In this document: positions 1 through 10,210 of the stretch, piece by piece
How the letters are laid out: each line of letters opens with the position of its first letter
Position numbering within the stretch: position 1 is the first letter of the stretch
NCBI GenBank assembly: GCA_910579055.1
Contig: CAJTSU010000018.1
Span: forward strand, 1 to 35,303
Source of the DNA: an uncultured Mailhella sp.
Lineage (GTDB): Bacteria; Desulfobacterota; Desulfovibrionia; Desulfovibrionales; Desulfovibrionaceae
Direction of reading: 5' to 3'
DNA: 35,303 bases
Made by a program: the position numbers and the translations under genes
The notes under the pieces: model-generated
The model's input: the letters and a program-made list of their open reading frames with translations, nothing else
The model's database searches: none
Told to the model about the DNA's origin: nothing

Positions 1-54
1 GCGGAGCCTCGTTCCGCTCGACTCCGAGAGCATTTCAATAACAAAATGCTCTAA
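1..54. repeat. Partial copy of inverted-repeat element (R1)
   Basis: This stretch is almost identical to the right-hand part of the element at 20743-20869, including the CTCGACTCCGAGAGCATTT segment and the terminal hairpin AGAGCATTT / AAATGCTCT. It ends in the terminal inverted repeat ATGCTCTAA. The rest of the element would lie left of the window, so its full length is unknown. Confidence 0.75.
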
Positions 55-60
55 CGACTG

Positions 61-161
61 CCGCTCGCCCATGTGGAACATGGGCGTTTTTAAGCGGATT
101 TGCGGAAGCAAATCCAAGACGCCTTTCGCCCGTGTGGAACACGGGTTGCCTTTGCGGCAAC
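61..161. repeat. Cluster of four tandem hairpins downstream of hslU
   Basis: Four short perfect hairpins follow one another: GCCCATG/CATGGGC (67-85, loop TGGAA), GGATTTGC/GCAAATCC (96-115, loop GGAA), CCCGTG/CACGGG (129-145, loop TGGAA) and GTTGCC/GGCAAC (145-161). The segment 121-145 recurs with one mismatch at 27675-27699. The first hairpin is followed by GTTTTT and can act as a plus-strand terminator. Its role is otherwise unknown. Confidence 0.6.
67..91 (+). terminator. Putative rho-independent terminator
   Basis: The 7-bp stem GCCCATG/CATGGGC with a TGGAA loop is followed by G and five T residues on the plus strand. It would stop transcription entering from the left, converging on hslU. 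The stem is short, so the call is moderate. Confidence 0.45.
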
Positions 162-184
162 GAATGTTACCGCCCGTACTGTAG

Positions 185-228
185 TAAAAATACACATCGC
201 GCACAGTGTTATCAACATGGTTCTATAA
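185..228 (-). repeat. 44-bp dispersed repeat, copy 1
   Basis: Read on the minus strand, this runs from TTATAGAA through CATGTTGATA to GTGTATTTTTA. It matches 18451-18494 (plus strand) at 39 of 44 positions by eye. Both copies lie just beyond the stop codon of a minus-strand gene (hslU here, a flavin reductase there), but in opposite orientation relative to that gene. Function unknown. Confidence 0.6.
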
Positions 229-238
229 TAGAGCCAAA

Positions 239-1540
239 TTATAAAATGAACCGGCTCAGATCCGCGTCTTCGCGCACGTCTTCCAGATTGGTGTTGACGT
301 AAGCCTTGTCCACCACGATTTTCTGCCCCCGGCAATCCGGGGCGTGGAAGGATATGTCCGCGAGGATTTTTTCCAGCATGGTATACAGGCGGCGTGCGCC
401 GATGTTTTCCGTGCGGGAGTTGGTTTCTTCGGCAAAGGCCGCGATTTCCTCCAGGCCCTCCTGTGTAAATTCCAGCTCCACGCCTTCCGTGGAGAGCAGA
501 GCGCTGTACTGCTTCTGAAGCGAGTTGTCCGGCTCCGTAAGAATACGCAGAAATTCCGCCTTGCCGAGCGGCTGAAGCTCCACACGCAGGGGGAAACGCC
601 CCTGAAGCTCCGGCACCAGATCGGACGGCTTGCTGAAATGGAAGGCTCCGGCGGCGATGAACAGGATATGGTCGGTTTTAATCATACCGTGCTTGGTGTT
701 TACCGTACTGCCTTCCACAATGGGCAGAAGGTCGCGCTGCACGCCTTCGCGGGAGATGTCGGAAGAACGCTGGGCCGCCGCGCTGCTGGCGATTTTGTCG
801 ATTTCATCAATGAACACGATACCGCTTTGTTCCACGCGATCGCGGGCCATCTCCACGATGCGTTCCTCATCCAGAAGCTCGTCCATGCACTGATCGAGCA
901 GGATAGCCCAGGCCGCGCGGATTTTCATGCGCTTCTTCCGGGTACGGGGCGGGGAAAGACGCCCCATCATGCTCTTCATCTGATTGCCGATCTGTTCCAT
1001 GCCGGGTATGGAAAACATGTCGATCTGAGGCCCGCTTTCCTTTACCTCGACTTCCACCTCGCGATCGTCAAGGTAGCCCATGCGCAACTGCCGGAGCAGC
1101 TTTTCCCGTGTGGAATCGTTGCCGCCGCCGGGCAGCAGCAGATCCAGCAGTTTGCCTTCCGCCGTCTCTTCCGCCTGCGCGCGCACGCGTTCATGCTCTT
1201 CTTCACGCACCAGCTTGATGCCCAGCTCCATAAGGTCGCGGATCATGGATTCCACATCGCGGCCCACATAGCCGACTTCAGTATATTTGGTGGCTTCCAC
1301 CTTGATGAAGGGCGCTCCGGTGAGCCTGGCCAGACGTCGGGCGATTTCTGTTTTGCCCACGCCGGTGGGGCCCATCAGGATGATATTTTTGGGCGCAATC
1401 TCGTCGCGCAGCTCCGGGGGGAGCTGCTGCCGACGCCAGCGGTTGCGCACCGCCACGGCCACCATGCGCTTGGCCTGCTCCTGCCCGATGATGTATTTGT
1501 CCAGCTCCGCCACAATCTGGCGGGGAGTGAGAGAACTCAT
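239..1540 (-). CDS. hslU: ATP-dependent protease ATPase subunit HslU
   Basis: HslU (ClpY) is the AAA+ unfoldase that forms hexamers and feeds proteins into the HslV peptidase in the cytoplasm. The 433-residue product is near the usual length of about 440. It opens with the typical N-terminus (TPRQIVAELDKYIIGQEQAK), has a Walker A motif GPTGVGKTE near residue 57, a mid-protein I-domain, a Walker B motif IVFIDEIDKI, and the family C-terminus ending DLSRFIL, which docks into HslV. An AAGGAG ribosome-binding site precedes the ATG at 1540. hslV, often the adjacent upstream gene, is not in the 470 bases upstream; that space holds an inverted-repeat element instead. Very confident identification. 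Confidence 0.97.
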   Translation of the reverse strand: MSSLTPRQIVAELDKYIIGQEQAKRMVAVAVRNRWRRQQLPPELRDEIAPKNIILMGPTGVGKTEIARRLARLTGAPFIKVEATKYTEVGYVGRDVESMIRDLMELGIKLVREEEHERVRAQAEETAEGKLLDLLLPGGGNDSTREKLLRQLRMGYLDDREVEVEVKESGPQIDMFSIPGMEQIGNQMKSMMGRLSPPRTRKKRMKIRAAWAILLDQCMDELLDEERIVEMARDRVEQSGIVFIDEIDKIASSAAAQRSSDISREGVQRDLLPIVEGSTVNTKHGMIKTDHILFIAAGAFHFSKPSDLVPELQGRFPLRVELQPLGKAEFLRILTEPDNSLQKQYSALLSTEGVELEFTQEGLEEIAAFAEETNSRTENIGARRLYTMLEKILADISFHAPDCRGQKIVVDKAYVNTNLEDVREDADLSRFIL

Positions 1541-1600
1541 GACAGCTCCTTGTGTTTCCCGGTAATGTTCAGAAAGCGATTCTTTGACAGGGAACCGCCG

Positions 1601-1806
1601 TTAAAGCGTTTTGCGGGAGTTCCGGATTAAGGAACCGCTGATTTATTCTGCGAATAAATCAGCTCCATGCCCAAAGAGGCAAAAGCCTCTTTGGGAAAGG
1701 CACGCCAAGTCGTTCATTTAACGGGAAAAGTAAATTTTCCCTATTCACGACTTGCGGGCGGTCTTGCTCTGCAAGACCGCAGGAAACGCTTTAATCAGCG
1801 TTTCCT
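1601..1806. repeat. Inverted-repeat element with stacked hairpins (R4), between hslU and regulator 1
   Basis: Perfect 11-bp inverted repeats TTAAAGCGTTT (1601-1611) and AAACGCTTTAA (1784-1794) bound a segment packed with hairpins. These are GTTCC/GGAAC (1619-1635), a 12-bp stem GCTGATTTATTC (1637-1663), an 11-bp stem CCCAAAGAGGC (1670-1695), a nested stem CAAGTCGT with inner GGGAAAA (1706-1754), GCGGTCTTGC (1758-1780) and AGGAAACGCT (1781-1806). The terminal sequence closely resembles that of the elements at 20743 and 23185 (TTAGAGCGTTTT). No open frame lies inside. It could be a MITE-like element or a structured RNA. No gene is visible in the 1541-2013 gap. Confidence 0.65.
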
Positions 1807-1870
1807 TAAATAATACCTCCCGGCGGAAAGGGAAGTGCGGGGAGTACATCCGGCGTTCGCTCCGCTGCAG

Positions 1871-1911
1871 AATTGTGCTGAAAATAACCTTGACCGCCGG
1901 AGGCGCGAGCG
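1871..1911 (+). repeat. 41-bp dispersed repeat, copy 1
   Basis: This segment, ending CCTTGACCGCCGGAGGCG and CGAGCG, matches 27613-27653 at 37 of 41 positions. Here it lies about 100 bp upstream of regulator 1. The other copy overlaps the stop codon of regulator 3. The surrounding 1807-2013 stretch is GC-rich and shows no clear -24/-12 or -35/-10 promoter. Confidence 0.55.
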
Positions 1912-2013
1912 CGGCGGCTCACGGAACAGCTTTACCCCCGGCGGATGCCGGGATAATCTTGTTCCTGCGGCGTTGCCGCGCTATACCCGACCGGGAAACA
2001 TGGAGCGACGCAT

Positions 2014-4056
<2,043 letters not shown>

Positions 4057-4163
4057 AGCCTTCCGGCGGCCAGGGCCAGCCTCGACACCGCGCTGTGCGG
4101 CCTTTGGAAAAAGTAAAAATCTGGAAAAATTTGGATAATTTTGAAAAAAAACAGCGCTTCCGT

Positions 4164-4191
4164 TTTTGCACGAGCAAAATAATACACTGTA
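4164..4191. promoter_or_regulatory. Candidate upstream activator site for the TRAP-1 promoter
   Basis: Two small palindromes lie 50-80 bp upstream of the -24/-12 promoter: TTTTGC-ACGA-GCAAAA (4164-4179) and TACA-C-TGTA (4183-4191). The second sits in a run of three TAATAC repeats. Either could bind regulator 1. The spacing suits an enhancer-binding protein but there is no second copy in the window to confirm a motif. Confidence 0.35.
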
Positions 4192-4242
4192 ATACTGAGG
4201 AATTTTAATACAAATTGGAATAATTTCCCGCTCCCTGTACTC

Positions 4243-4258
4243 TGGCACGCTATTTGTA
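4243..4258 (+). promoter_or_regulatory. Sigma-54 (-24/-12) promoter for the TRAP-1 operon
   Basis: TGGCACGCTATTTGTA matches the sigma-54 consensus TGGCAC-N5-TTGCA with one change (GT for GC at -12) and exact spacing. It lies 67 bp before the permease start and just downstream of a gene for a sigma-54 activator, which supports it strongly. Confidence 0.8.
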
Positions 4259-4325
4259 TAACTCTTCACAAGAGCACGGCGTGACGGCCGGAGTGCCCGC
4301 AACTTTTTACAACTCGGAGTCGCGG

Positions 4326-6245
4326 ATGGGAGCCTTTCTGTCACGGAGCAAACTGCGGAAACTGGCGTACCCTGTGGGGATCGCCATGACCTTGTTTCAA
4401 TTATACTTTACCATCGGATTCGGGGTGTTGAGCGGAACCGCCATGGCGGCAATCTTCGTCAGCTTCGGGTTGTCGCTGATTTTTCTGCTGCGCCCGGCTG
4501 CACGATTTCCTCATGAGGAAGACGAACCCGCCGCGCTGTTGATTCTGGACTTGTGCCTTGCGGCACTTGCGGCGGCGTGCGCACTCTGGATCTGCCTGCA
4601 TCTTGATGAGGTGATGGAACGGATGCGCTACATTGACCCCGTTCCTCCGGAAGCCGTATTCCTCGGCCTTTCTCTGGTGCTCCTGACGCTGGAAGGCACC
4701 AGGCGCACGGCGGGCCTGCCGCTCAGCATCATTGCGGGAGCATTTTTCCTCTACTTTCTCGGGGGCGAACATCTCCCCCGTGTGCTGGCCCACAACGGTT
4801 CTTCCCTCGCTGATATTGTGGAAAACATGTACCTCCAGAGTGACGGCATTTACGGCGTACCGGTTCAAACCGCCTACAGCGTGCTGTTCGCCTTCATCAT
4901 GTTCGGGGCCTTTCTGGAACGCTCGAACATGAGTTCCATCTTTATGGAGCTGGCGTGCCTGCTGACCAGGAAGTCACAGGGCGGCCCGGCCAAGGTATCC
5001 ATTTTCGCTTCCGCCCTGTTCGGCACCATTTCTGGAGCGGCGGCCGGCAACGTGTATACCACGGGCACCTTTACCATTCCGCTCATGAAGCGCTGCGGGT
5101 ATCCCGCCTATTTTGCGGGCGCTGTGGAGGCTGTGGCCTCCACCGGCGGCCAGATCATGCCTCCGGTCATGGGCGCCACGGCTTTCATGATGGCCGAGCT
5201 GGCGCAGGCAAGTTACCTCAGCGTATGCAAGGCCGCCATTTTGCCCGCGGCGCTGTTTTATCTCGCGCTGTTCGCCATGATCCATTTTCGCGCGCGCAAG
5301 AGCGCGCTCGGGTACCTGGCACCGGAATTGATTCCTCCGGCGCGTCAGGTGCTGCGCAAGCTGTATTACCTCAGCCCGCTGGCGCTTCTTCTGATCATGA
5401 TGCTTAATGGCCGCAGTATCACGGTATGCGCCAACGCCGCTACGCTGTGCATCTTTGTCATTTCCTTCTTCCGGAAGGAGACGCGCTTCTCCGTGCGGGG
5501 ATTTTTCGACACGCTGGCGGCCACAGCCCGCAGTTCCCTGATGATTGTCGCCTGCTGCGCCTGTTCGGGCATTGTTGTCGGCGTTATCAACCATACCGGC
5601 CTCGGCTTCAAGTTCATCAACGTGATCACGTCCGTTGCCGGGAATAATCTGTTCCTGATGCTGATTATGCTGATGCTGACCGGCTTTGTGCTGGGCATGG
5701 GGATGCCCACCACGCCCGCCTATATTGTGGTGGCCACGCTGGGCGCTCCCGCGCTGATTAAAATGGGCGTCGCCCCCATCGTCGCGCACATGTTCGTGTT
5801 CTATTACGCGATTATTTCCACCATTACCCCGCCCGTGTGCGTGGCGGCCTATGCCGGGGCGGCCATTGCCGAGGCTCCGCCCATGAAGACGGGCTTTATG
5901 TCCATGAAGCTGGGCATCGTGGCGTTTATTGTGCCCATCATGTTCGTGTATCAGCCCGCGCTGCTCTGGCAGGGGGATTTTTTGACCGTGGTTCAGGCTT
6001 CCGTAACGGCTGTGATCGGAATTGTAGGCTTGTCCGCGGCCATGGAAGGCTGGCTGCTGCGCTCCTGCACCCGGGCGGAAAGGCTGATCCTGCTGGCCGG
6101 AGGGCTGACGCTGTTTTACCCCGGCAGCCTGACGGATCTGGCCGGTTGCGCCTGCATGGGCGCAGTCGCGGCCAGACAATACCTGATCAACCTTCGCACG
6201 CCTGTTCCTCCGCCGGAAGCAGCCTGCCTTTTGCCTGAAGAATAA
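4326..6245 (+). CDS. TRAP transporter fused permease (4TM/12TM), TAXI type, copy 1
   Basis: This inner-membrane permease fuses the small (DctQ-like) and large (DctM-like) subunits of a TRAP transporter, the arrangement usual for systems that use TAXI binding proteins. The 639-residue product is hydrophobic throughout. The DctM half begins near residue 190 and carries FGAFLERSNMSS, FGTISG, AVEASTGGQIMPPVMG-like and GMGMPTTPAY segments. I chose ATG 4326 because GGAG lies 6 bases upstream. Earlier in-frame codons (TTG 4254) would overlap the -12 promoter element, and the start also aligns with the paralogues. The stretch after FGTISG reads AAAGN here and SAPAN, SSPAN or SASAN in the other four copies. 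It heads an operon with amidohydrolase 1 and TAXI 1. Confidence 0.93.
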   Translation: MGAFLSRSKLRKLAYPVGIAMTLFQLYFTIGFGVLSGTAMAAIFVSFGLSLIFLLRPAARFPHEEDEPAALLILDLCLAALAAACALWICLHLDEVMERMRYIDPVPPEAVFLGLSLVLLTLEGTRRTAGLPLSIIAGAFFLYFLGGEHLPRVLAHNGSSLADIVENMYLQSDGIYGVPVQTAYSVLFAFIMFGAFLERSNMSSIFMELACLLTRKSQGGPAKVSIFASALFGTISGAAAGNVYTTGTFTIPLMKRCGYPAYFAGAVEAVASTGGQIMPPVMGATAFMMAELAQASYLSVCKAAILPAALFYLALFAMIHFRARKSALGYLAPELIPPARQVLRKLYYLSPLALLLIMMLNGRSITVCANAATLCIFVISFFRKETRFSVRGFFDTLAATARSSLMIVACCACSGIVVGVINHTGLGFKFINVITSVAGNNLFLMLIMLMLTGFVLGMGMPTTPAYIVVATLGAPALIKMGVAPIVAHMFVFYYAIISTITPPVCVAAYAGAAIAEAPPMKTGFMSMKLGIVAFIVPIMFVYQPALLWQGDFLTVVQASVTAVIGIVGLSAAMEGWLLRSCTRAERLILLAGGLTLFYPGSLTDLAGCACMGAVAARQYLINLRTPVPPPEAACLLPEE

Positions 6246-6299
6246 TTCCCTTTGCAATTTTTTCAGCGGCTCATGCCGCTCAGGACAAGGAGAAAGATT

Positions 6300-7163
6300 A
6301 TGGTTATCGACGTACGCCTCCGGCCGCTGTACGGCGGATTTCTCAGACAGGTGCGGAACCCCACATCCGCCGATTTCAGCGCCCAGCTCGGCATGGTCAA
6401 GCCCGCATCGGTGCGCGAGCTCTCTGTGGAACTCATGCTGCGGGAAATGGATGAAGCCGGGGTGACGCTGGGGATCGCTCCGGGGCGCAACGGGCATTTC
6501 CGCTACAATGTGTCCAATGACGAAGTGGTGGAAACCGTGGAACATTTCAGGGGGCGCTTTGCCGGGATAGCGGGGATCAACGGGGCCGATACGGCAAAGG
6601 CCGTGGAGGAGATCGAGCGCTATGTGGTAAACGGGCCGCTCATTGGCGTGAATATGGAGCCGGGCGCCATGCCGGAGCCGTGGTATGCCGATGACCGCCG
6701 ACTTTACCCCATTTACGAAACATGCGCGGAGCACAAGATTCCTGTGGTGCTCATGCTCGGCGGACGGGCGGGGCCGGATATCTCTTACAGCTCTCCGGTC
6801 ATTATTTCACGTCTGGCAAAGGACTTTCCGGGGGTCAGTTTTCTGGTGTCTCATGGCGGCTGGCCGTGGGTTCAGCCCCTGCTCGGAGCCTGCTTCTGGC
6901 AACACAACATTTATATCGCCCCGGATCTGTATCTGATGAACTCGCCGGGCGCGCAGGACTATGTGGCGGCGGCCAATACCTTCATGCAGGATCGCTTTCT
7001 CTTCGGGTCTGCCTATCCGCTCATGCCCATCGGAGATTCCCTGAACAAATTCAAAACGCTGTTCAGCCCCGAAGTTCTGCCCAAGCTCCTGTACAGGAAC
7101 GCCGCCAGACTGTTCAACCTCACGCTTTCCGATGAGCATTCCGCGCAGGGAAGCGCTGATTAA
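6300..7163 (+). CDS. Amidohydrolase-fold (ACMSD-related) protein lacking the metal site, copy 1
   Basis: The 287-residue product follows the amidohydrolase_2 (COG2159) pattern of metal-dependent TIM-barrel hydrolases and decarboxylases. The expected family ligands are missing, however. The N-terminal H-x-H reads RLR (residues 6-8, IDVRLRP), the strand-end His reads Met near 152 (PVVLMLGG), and the Asp of the GSDYP-like motif reads Ala near 238 (FGSAYP). The His of SHGGWPW near 185 is kept. The start is ATG 6300, with AAGGAGA 7 bases upstream; the paralogues begin in the same way. It sits between permease and binding protein with gaps of 54 and 24 bases, so a transport-linked role is likely. 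Catalysis as in ACMSD is doubtful. Confidence 0.85.
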   Translation: MVIDVRLRPLYGGFLRQVRNPTSADFSAQLGMVKPASVRELSVELMLREMDEAGVTLGIAPGRNGHFRYNVSNDEVVETVEHFRGRFAGIAGINGADTAKAVEEIERYVVNGPLIGVNMEPGAMPEPWYADDRRLYPIYETCAEHKIPVVLMLGGRAGPDISYSSPVIISRLAKDFPGVSFLVSHGGWPWVQPLLGACFWQHNIYIAPDLYLMNSPGAQDYVAAANTFMQDRFLFGSAYPLMPIGDSLNKFKTLFSPEVLPKLLYRNAARLFNLTLSDEHSAQGSAD

Positions 7164-7187
7164 ACCAATGTCAAAAGGCAGGAAGTC

Positions 7188-8174
7188 ATGAAAAAGAGCA
7201 TTAAGAGCATTATCTGTATGGCCCTGGGGTTGTCTCTGGCCGGAGTTTCTCCGCTTTGCGCCGCGGAGTACACTGCCGTGGACATTGCGGCTTCTCCGGC
7301 AGGCGGCGCATGGTATGTGGGGCTTGGCGCCTACGCCAAGGTTCTGAGCGACATGTACCCCGAATTTGAGGTGACGCTGTTTCCCGGAGGAGCCAACGCC
7401 AACGTGCTGCGCGTGGCCAAGGGGGCAAGCTGGATCGGCGCGACCATGCTTCCGAACATGAAGGCGGCCGCGGACGGACTGGACCCGTACAAGACTCCGA
7501 TCCGCAACATCGCCGCTCTGGCCAATATTCAGGATGTAACGCGGCTGCATTTTGTCGTGCCTGCGGACAGCCCGGTCACGTCACTGCGCGAAATCGCGGA
7601 AAAGAAAATTCCCGTCCGCATGGGAACCGGAGTTGTGGGCGGCAACGCCGAACTCTTTGCCCGCTGGGTGCTGGAAGAATACGGCATAAACAAACAGCGC
7701 ATCAAGGAATGGGGCGGCAGCGTCCACCATCTGAAAACCTCGGAAGCCCAGGCCATGCTGGCGGAAAATCAGCTCGACGTACACACCTGGATGGGCCCGG
7801 GGGAATCCTTTGTCTATTCCGAACTGGTCAAAACCAGGCCTATCCGCATCCTTGATGTGGATGAGGATGTTCTGGCCGCGGTGGCGGAAAAATACGGGTT
7901 GACCCCCGGTGTCATTCCCGCCTCCTTTTATGGCGGCATCATGGGGCGGGACGTCAAAACCGTGGTGTCTTCCGCCGGATTGATGGTAAACAGAGATATT
8001 CCGGATGATGCGGCCTACAAGTTTGCCCGCGCTCTGGACAAGGGCAGGCGGGATATCGCCGTTGCCTTGCCCTCCTGGGGCGACATGACGTCTGAAAACA
8101 TCTGCAGGGGGCTGCCCGTTGAACTGCATCCTGGAGCGGCCCGGTACTATAAAGAGAGCGGTTGTCTCCAATAG
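7188..8174 (+). CDS. TAXI-family TRAP transporter solute-binding protein, copy 1
   Basis: This periplasmic substrate-binding subunit partners the fused TRAP permease encoded two genes upstream. The 328-residue product starts with a Sec signal peptide (MKKSIKS, hydrophobic core, likely cleavage after PLCA-A near residue 25). It continues with the TAXI hallmarks: PAGGAWYVGLGA near residue 36, a PGGANANVLRV segment, a WMGPGES segment near 200 and a C-terminal LHPGAARYY. AGGAAG precedes the ATG. The substrate cannot be read from sequence; TAXI proteins characterised so far bind small carboxylates. It ends the operon before a hairpin and regulator 2. Confidence 0.93.
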   Translation: MKKSIKSIICMALGLSLAGVSPLCAAEYTAVDIAASPAGGAWYVGLGAYAKVLSDMYPEFEVTLFPGGANANVLRVAKGASWIGATMLPNMKAAADGLDPYKTPIRNIAALANIQDVTRLHFVVPADSPVTSLREIAEKKIPVRMGTGVVGGNAELFARWVLEEYGINKQRIKEWGGSVHHLKTSEAQAMLAENQLDVHTWMGPGESFVYSELVKTRPIRILDVDEDVLAAVAEKYGLTPGVIPASFYGGIMGRDVKTVVSSAGLMVNRDIPDDAAYKFARALDKGRRDIAVALPSWGDMTSENICRGLPVELHPGAARYYKESGCLQ

Positions 8175-8183
8175 CGCAATTTC

Positions 8184-8214
8184 GCGGGCCGCCGGGCTTT
8201 TTTCGGCGGCTCGC
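8184..8214. other. Intercistronic hairpin between TAXI 1 and regulator 2
   Basis: GCGGGCCGCCG (8184-8194) pairs with CGGCGGCTCGC (8204-8214) apart from one G-T wobble, with a loop containing six T residues. There is no T tract after the stem, so it is not a standard terminator. It may stabilise or attenuate the transcript between the transport genes and the regulator. Confidence 0.45.
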
Positions 8215-8252
8215 ATGTATCTCATGACTCATACGCATCAAGGGAGGCGCCA

Positions 8253-10193
8253 ATGATTTTCGACAGGGAAATGGAGGAGAGACTGCGTTCCGCGTGGCGG
8301 GATTTTCAAGCCGGCCGGCCGGTGGAGTCCGGGGCGGTGCGCCCGCTCATTCTGCGCTCATGGGAGAGATGCCGCAGCATGAATGTCGATTTTGACAATC
8401 CGGCGCGGCAGGCGCTGAATGGAAAAGAACTTGAAAAAGCTTTGGAGGAAAACAGGGAGCTTATTGAGGTTTCACACTCGATCATGGAGCGTCTGTATGA
8501 ATCTCTCCGTGGAACGGGCAGTTTCATTTCTCTTTCCGACCGCGCGGGCGTGGTGCTTTTTTCACTGTGGGACAAAGCCTCCCCTTACCCCATCCCGCAT
8601 ATTGCCCCGGGCTACCTTGCGGCGGAAAGCAGTTCGGGCACCAATGCCATCGGCACCTGCATTGTGGAAAAGGCCCCGGTGGAAACCTTTGCCGAAGAAC
8701 ACTATTGTCGGGTCTTTCATAACTGGTTCTGTTCCGCCGCTCCTGTTTTTGACGCCGGAAACCGTGTGGCGGGCGTGCTCAATGTGACCTTGCCCGCGGC
8801 GGACAGGCACAGACATACGGGCGGCATGATGTCCGGCGCAACGTGCGCCATATCCGAACAGCTGCGCTTGCGCGGAATGCTGCGGGAACAGAACGCAATA
8901 CTGGAAATGCTGGACGAAGGCGTGATCGTGCTGGATGATGCGGCCCGAGTGAAGCTCATGAATAATCGCGCCTGCGCCATGCTCGGGTTGAAGGCCGCTC
9001 CTGTGGGGCGCCCGCTGGAAGATGTTGTCCGCTCCCCCGATATCCTGCGCGCACTCATGGCGGAGAACGGCTTTTTCAGGGATCAGGAGGCCATGCTTCA
9101 GCTTGACGGGGGGAGCTTTCCCTGCATGTTGTCTCTGACGCATGTTCCGTCCGCGGCGATCAGAGTGGTCACGCTGCGCAGTACAAGACGCATCAAGGAA
9201 TCCGTTGCCCGGGTCACGGGCGCAAAGGCGGTCTATACCTTTGATCATATTGTGGGCGAGTCTTCCGCGATGAAGGAGACGGTACGGGCGGCCCGACTCG
9301 CCGCAAGAAGCCACGCCACGACGCTGATTCTCGGGGAAAGCGGAACAGGAAAGGAGCTGTTTGCCCAGGCCATACACAACGGCGGGCCGCGCGCCGTGGG
9401 GCCGTTTGTTGTGGTCAACTGCGGGGCCTTGCCGCGCGATCTGGTTCAGTCCGAGCTGTTCGGATACGACGAGGGGGCGTTTACCGGCGCAAGCCGCCTT
9501 GGCAAACCCGGAAAGTTTGAACTGGCGGACAACGGAACCATCTTTCTGGACGAAATAGGAGAAATGCCCCTGGACGCGCAGGTTTCTCTGCTGCGTCTGC
9601 TCCAGAACGGAGAATTGTGCCGGGTAGGAGGCAAACACACGCGGCAGGTCAATGTGCGGGTTGTCGCGGCGACCAACCGGAACCTGGAAGAAGCCGTGCG
9701 CAGGCAGGAATTTCGGGAAGATCTGTTCTACCGCCTGAATGTCTTTACCCTGAATGTTCCCCCGCTGCGGGAACGGGAGGGCGATATTGAACTTCTGTGC
9801 GGCTGCTTTCTCAACAAGTTCGCCCGCTCCCTGAGGAGAACCACCCCCCGGCTGACCGAAGGTGTGTATGAACGCCTGCGCGCGTATTCCTGGCCGGGCA
9901 ACGTGCGGGAGCTGGAAAATACGCTGGAACGCATGATCCATATGGCGGCGGATGCCGAGGTCATGGACGAGTCTCTTCTGCCCTCGAAAATCCTGCGCGC
10001 GCCGAATTGTTCCGGAACAGGGCGGATTGTCCGGGGCGGGCTTTTGTCCGTGCAGGAGAAGGAAACGTTGCTGCGGGCTCTGCGGGAATCCGGCGGCAAT
10101 CTGCGCTCCGCCGCCCGTATTCTGGGCATCTCCCGCAGCGGCTTGTACATCAAGTTGCGGCGTTTCGGCATAGCGGCCGATGATTTCCGCTGA
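8253..10193 (+). CDS. Sigma-54-dependent AcoR-family transcriptional activator (regulator 2)
   Basis: The 646-residue enhancer-binding protein has an AcoR/DhaR-type N-terminal GAF region (SSGTNAIGTC, EEHYCRVFHNWFCSAAPVF), a PAS-like segment around residues 215-310, and an AAA+ domain. That domain has Walker A GESGTGKE near 361, an intact GAFTGA loop near 408 and Walker B GTIFLDEIGE. A Fis-type HTH near 610-640 ends with SRSGLYIKLRRFGI. This recognition helix is nearly the same as that of regulator 3 (SRSGLYVKLKRFGI), so the two may share target sites. AGGGAGG at 8241-8247 supports ATG 8253. It follows TAXI 1 by 78 bases and may be co-transcribed. Its ligand is unknown. Confidence 0.93.
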   Translation: MIFDREMEERLRSAWRDFQAGRPVESGAVRPLILRSWERCRSMNVDFDNPARQALNGKELEKALEENRELIEVSHSIMERLYESLRGTGSFISLSDRAGVVLFSLWDKASPYPIPHIAPGYLAAESSSGTNAIGTCIVEKAPVETFAEEHYCRVFHNWFCSAAPVFDAGNRVAGVLNVTLPAADRHRHTGGMMSGATCAISEQLRLRGMLREQNAILEMLDEGVIVLDDAARVKLMNNRACAMLGLKAAPVGRPLEDVVRSPDILRALMAENGFFRDQEAMLQLDGGSFPCMLSLTHVPSAAIRVVTLRSTRRIKESVARVTGAKAVYTFDHIVGESSAMKETVRAARLAARSHATTLILGESGTGKELFAQAIHNGGPRAVGPFVVVNCGALPRDLVQSELFGYDEGAFTGASRLGKPGKFELADNGTIFLDEIGEMPLDAQVSLLRLLQNGELCRVGGKHTRQVNVRVVAATNRNLEEAVRRQEFREDLFYRLNVFTLNVPPLREREGDIELLCGCFLNKFARSLRRTTPRLTEGVYERLRAYSWPGNVRELENTLERMIHMAADAEVMDESLLPSKILRAPNCSGTGRIVRGGLLSVQEKETLLRALRESGGNLRSAARILGISRSGLYIKLRRFGIAADDFR

Positions 10194-10210
10194 GGCAGGG
10201 TGAAATTTTT

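Noticed and set aside
344..1630. Long plus-strand open frame (about 428 codons) opposite hslU
   Set aside because: It is antisense to the clearly conserved hslU gene and its translation is His/Ala/Arg-rich with no domain; GC-rich third positions keep the opposite strand open.
1637..1806. Hairpin series considered as a CRISPR array
   Set aside because: The stems differ from one another, and there are no identical direct repeats with unique spacers.
4254..4325. In-frame N-terminal extension of permease 1 from TTG 4254
   Set aside because: The codon lies inside the -12 element of the sigma-54 promoter, it has no ribosome-binding site, and the paralogues start at the position equivalent to 4326.
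4974..6734. Minus-strand open frame of about 586 codons opposite permease 1
   Set aside because: The composition is His/Arg/Gly-rich shadow sequence, it spans two plus-strand genes, and the plus-strand permease is well supported.
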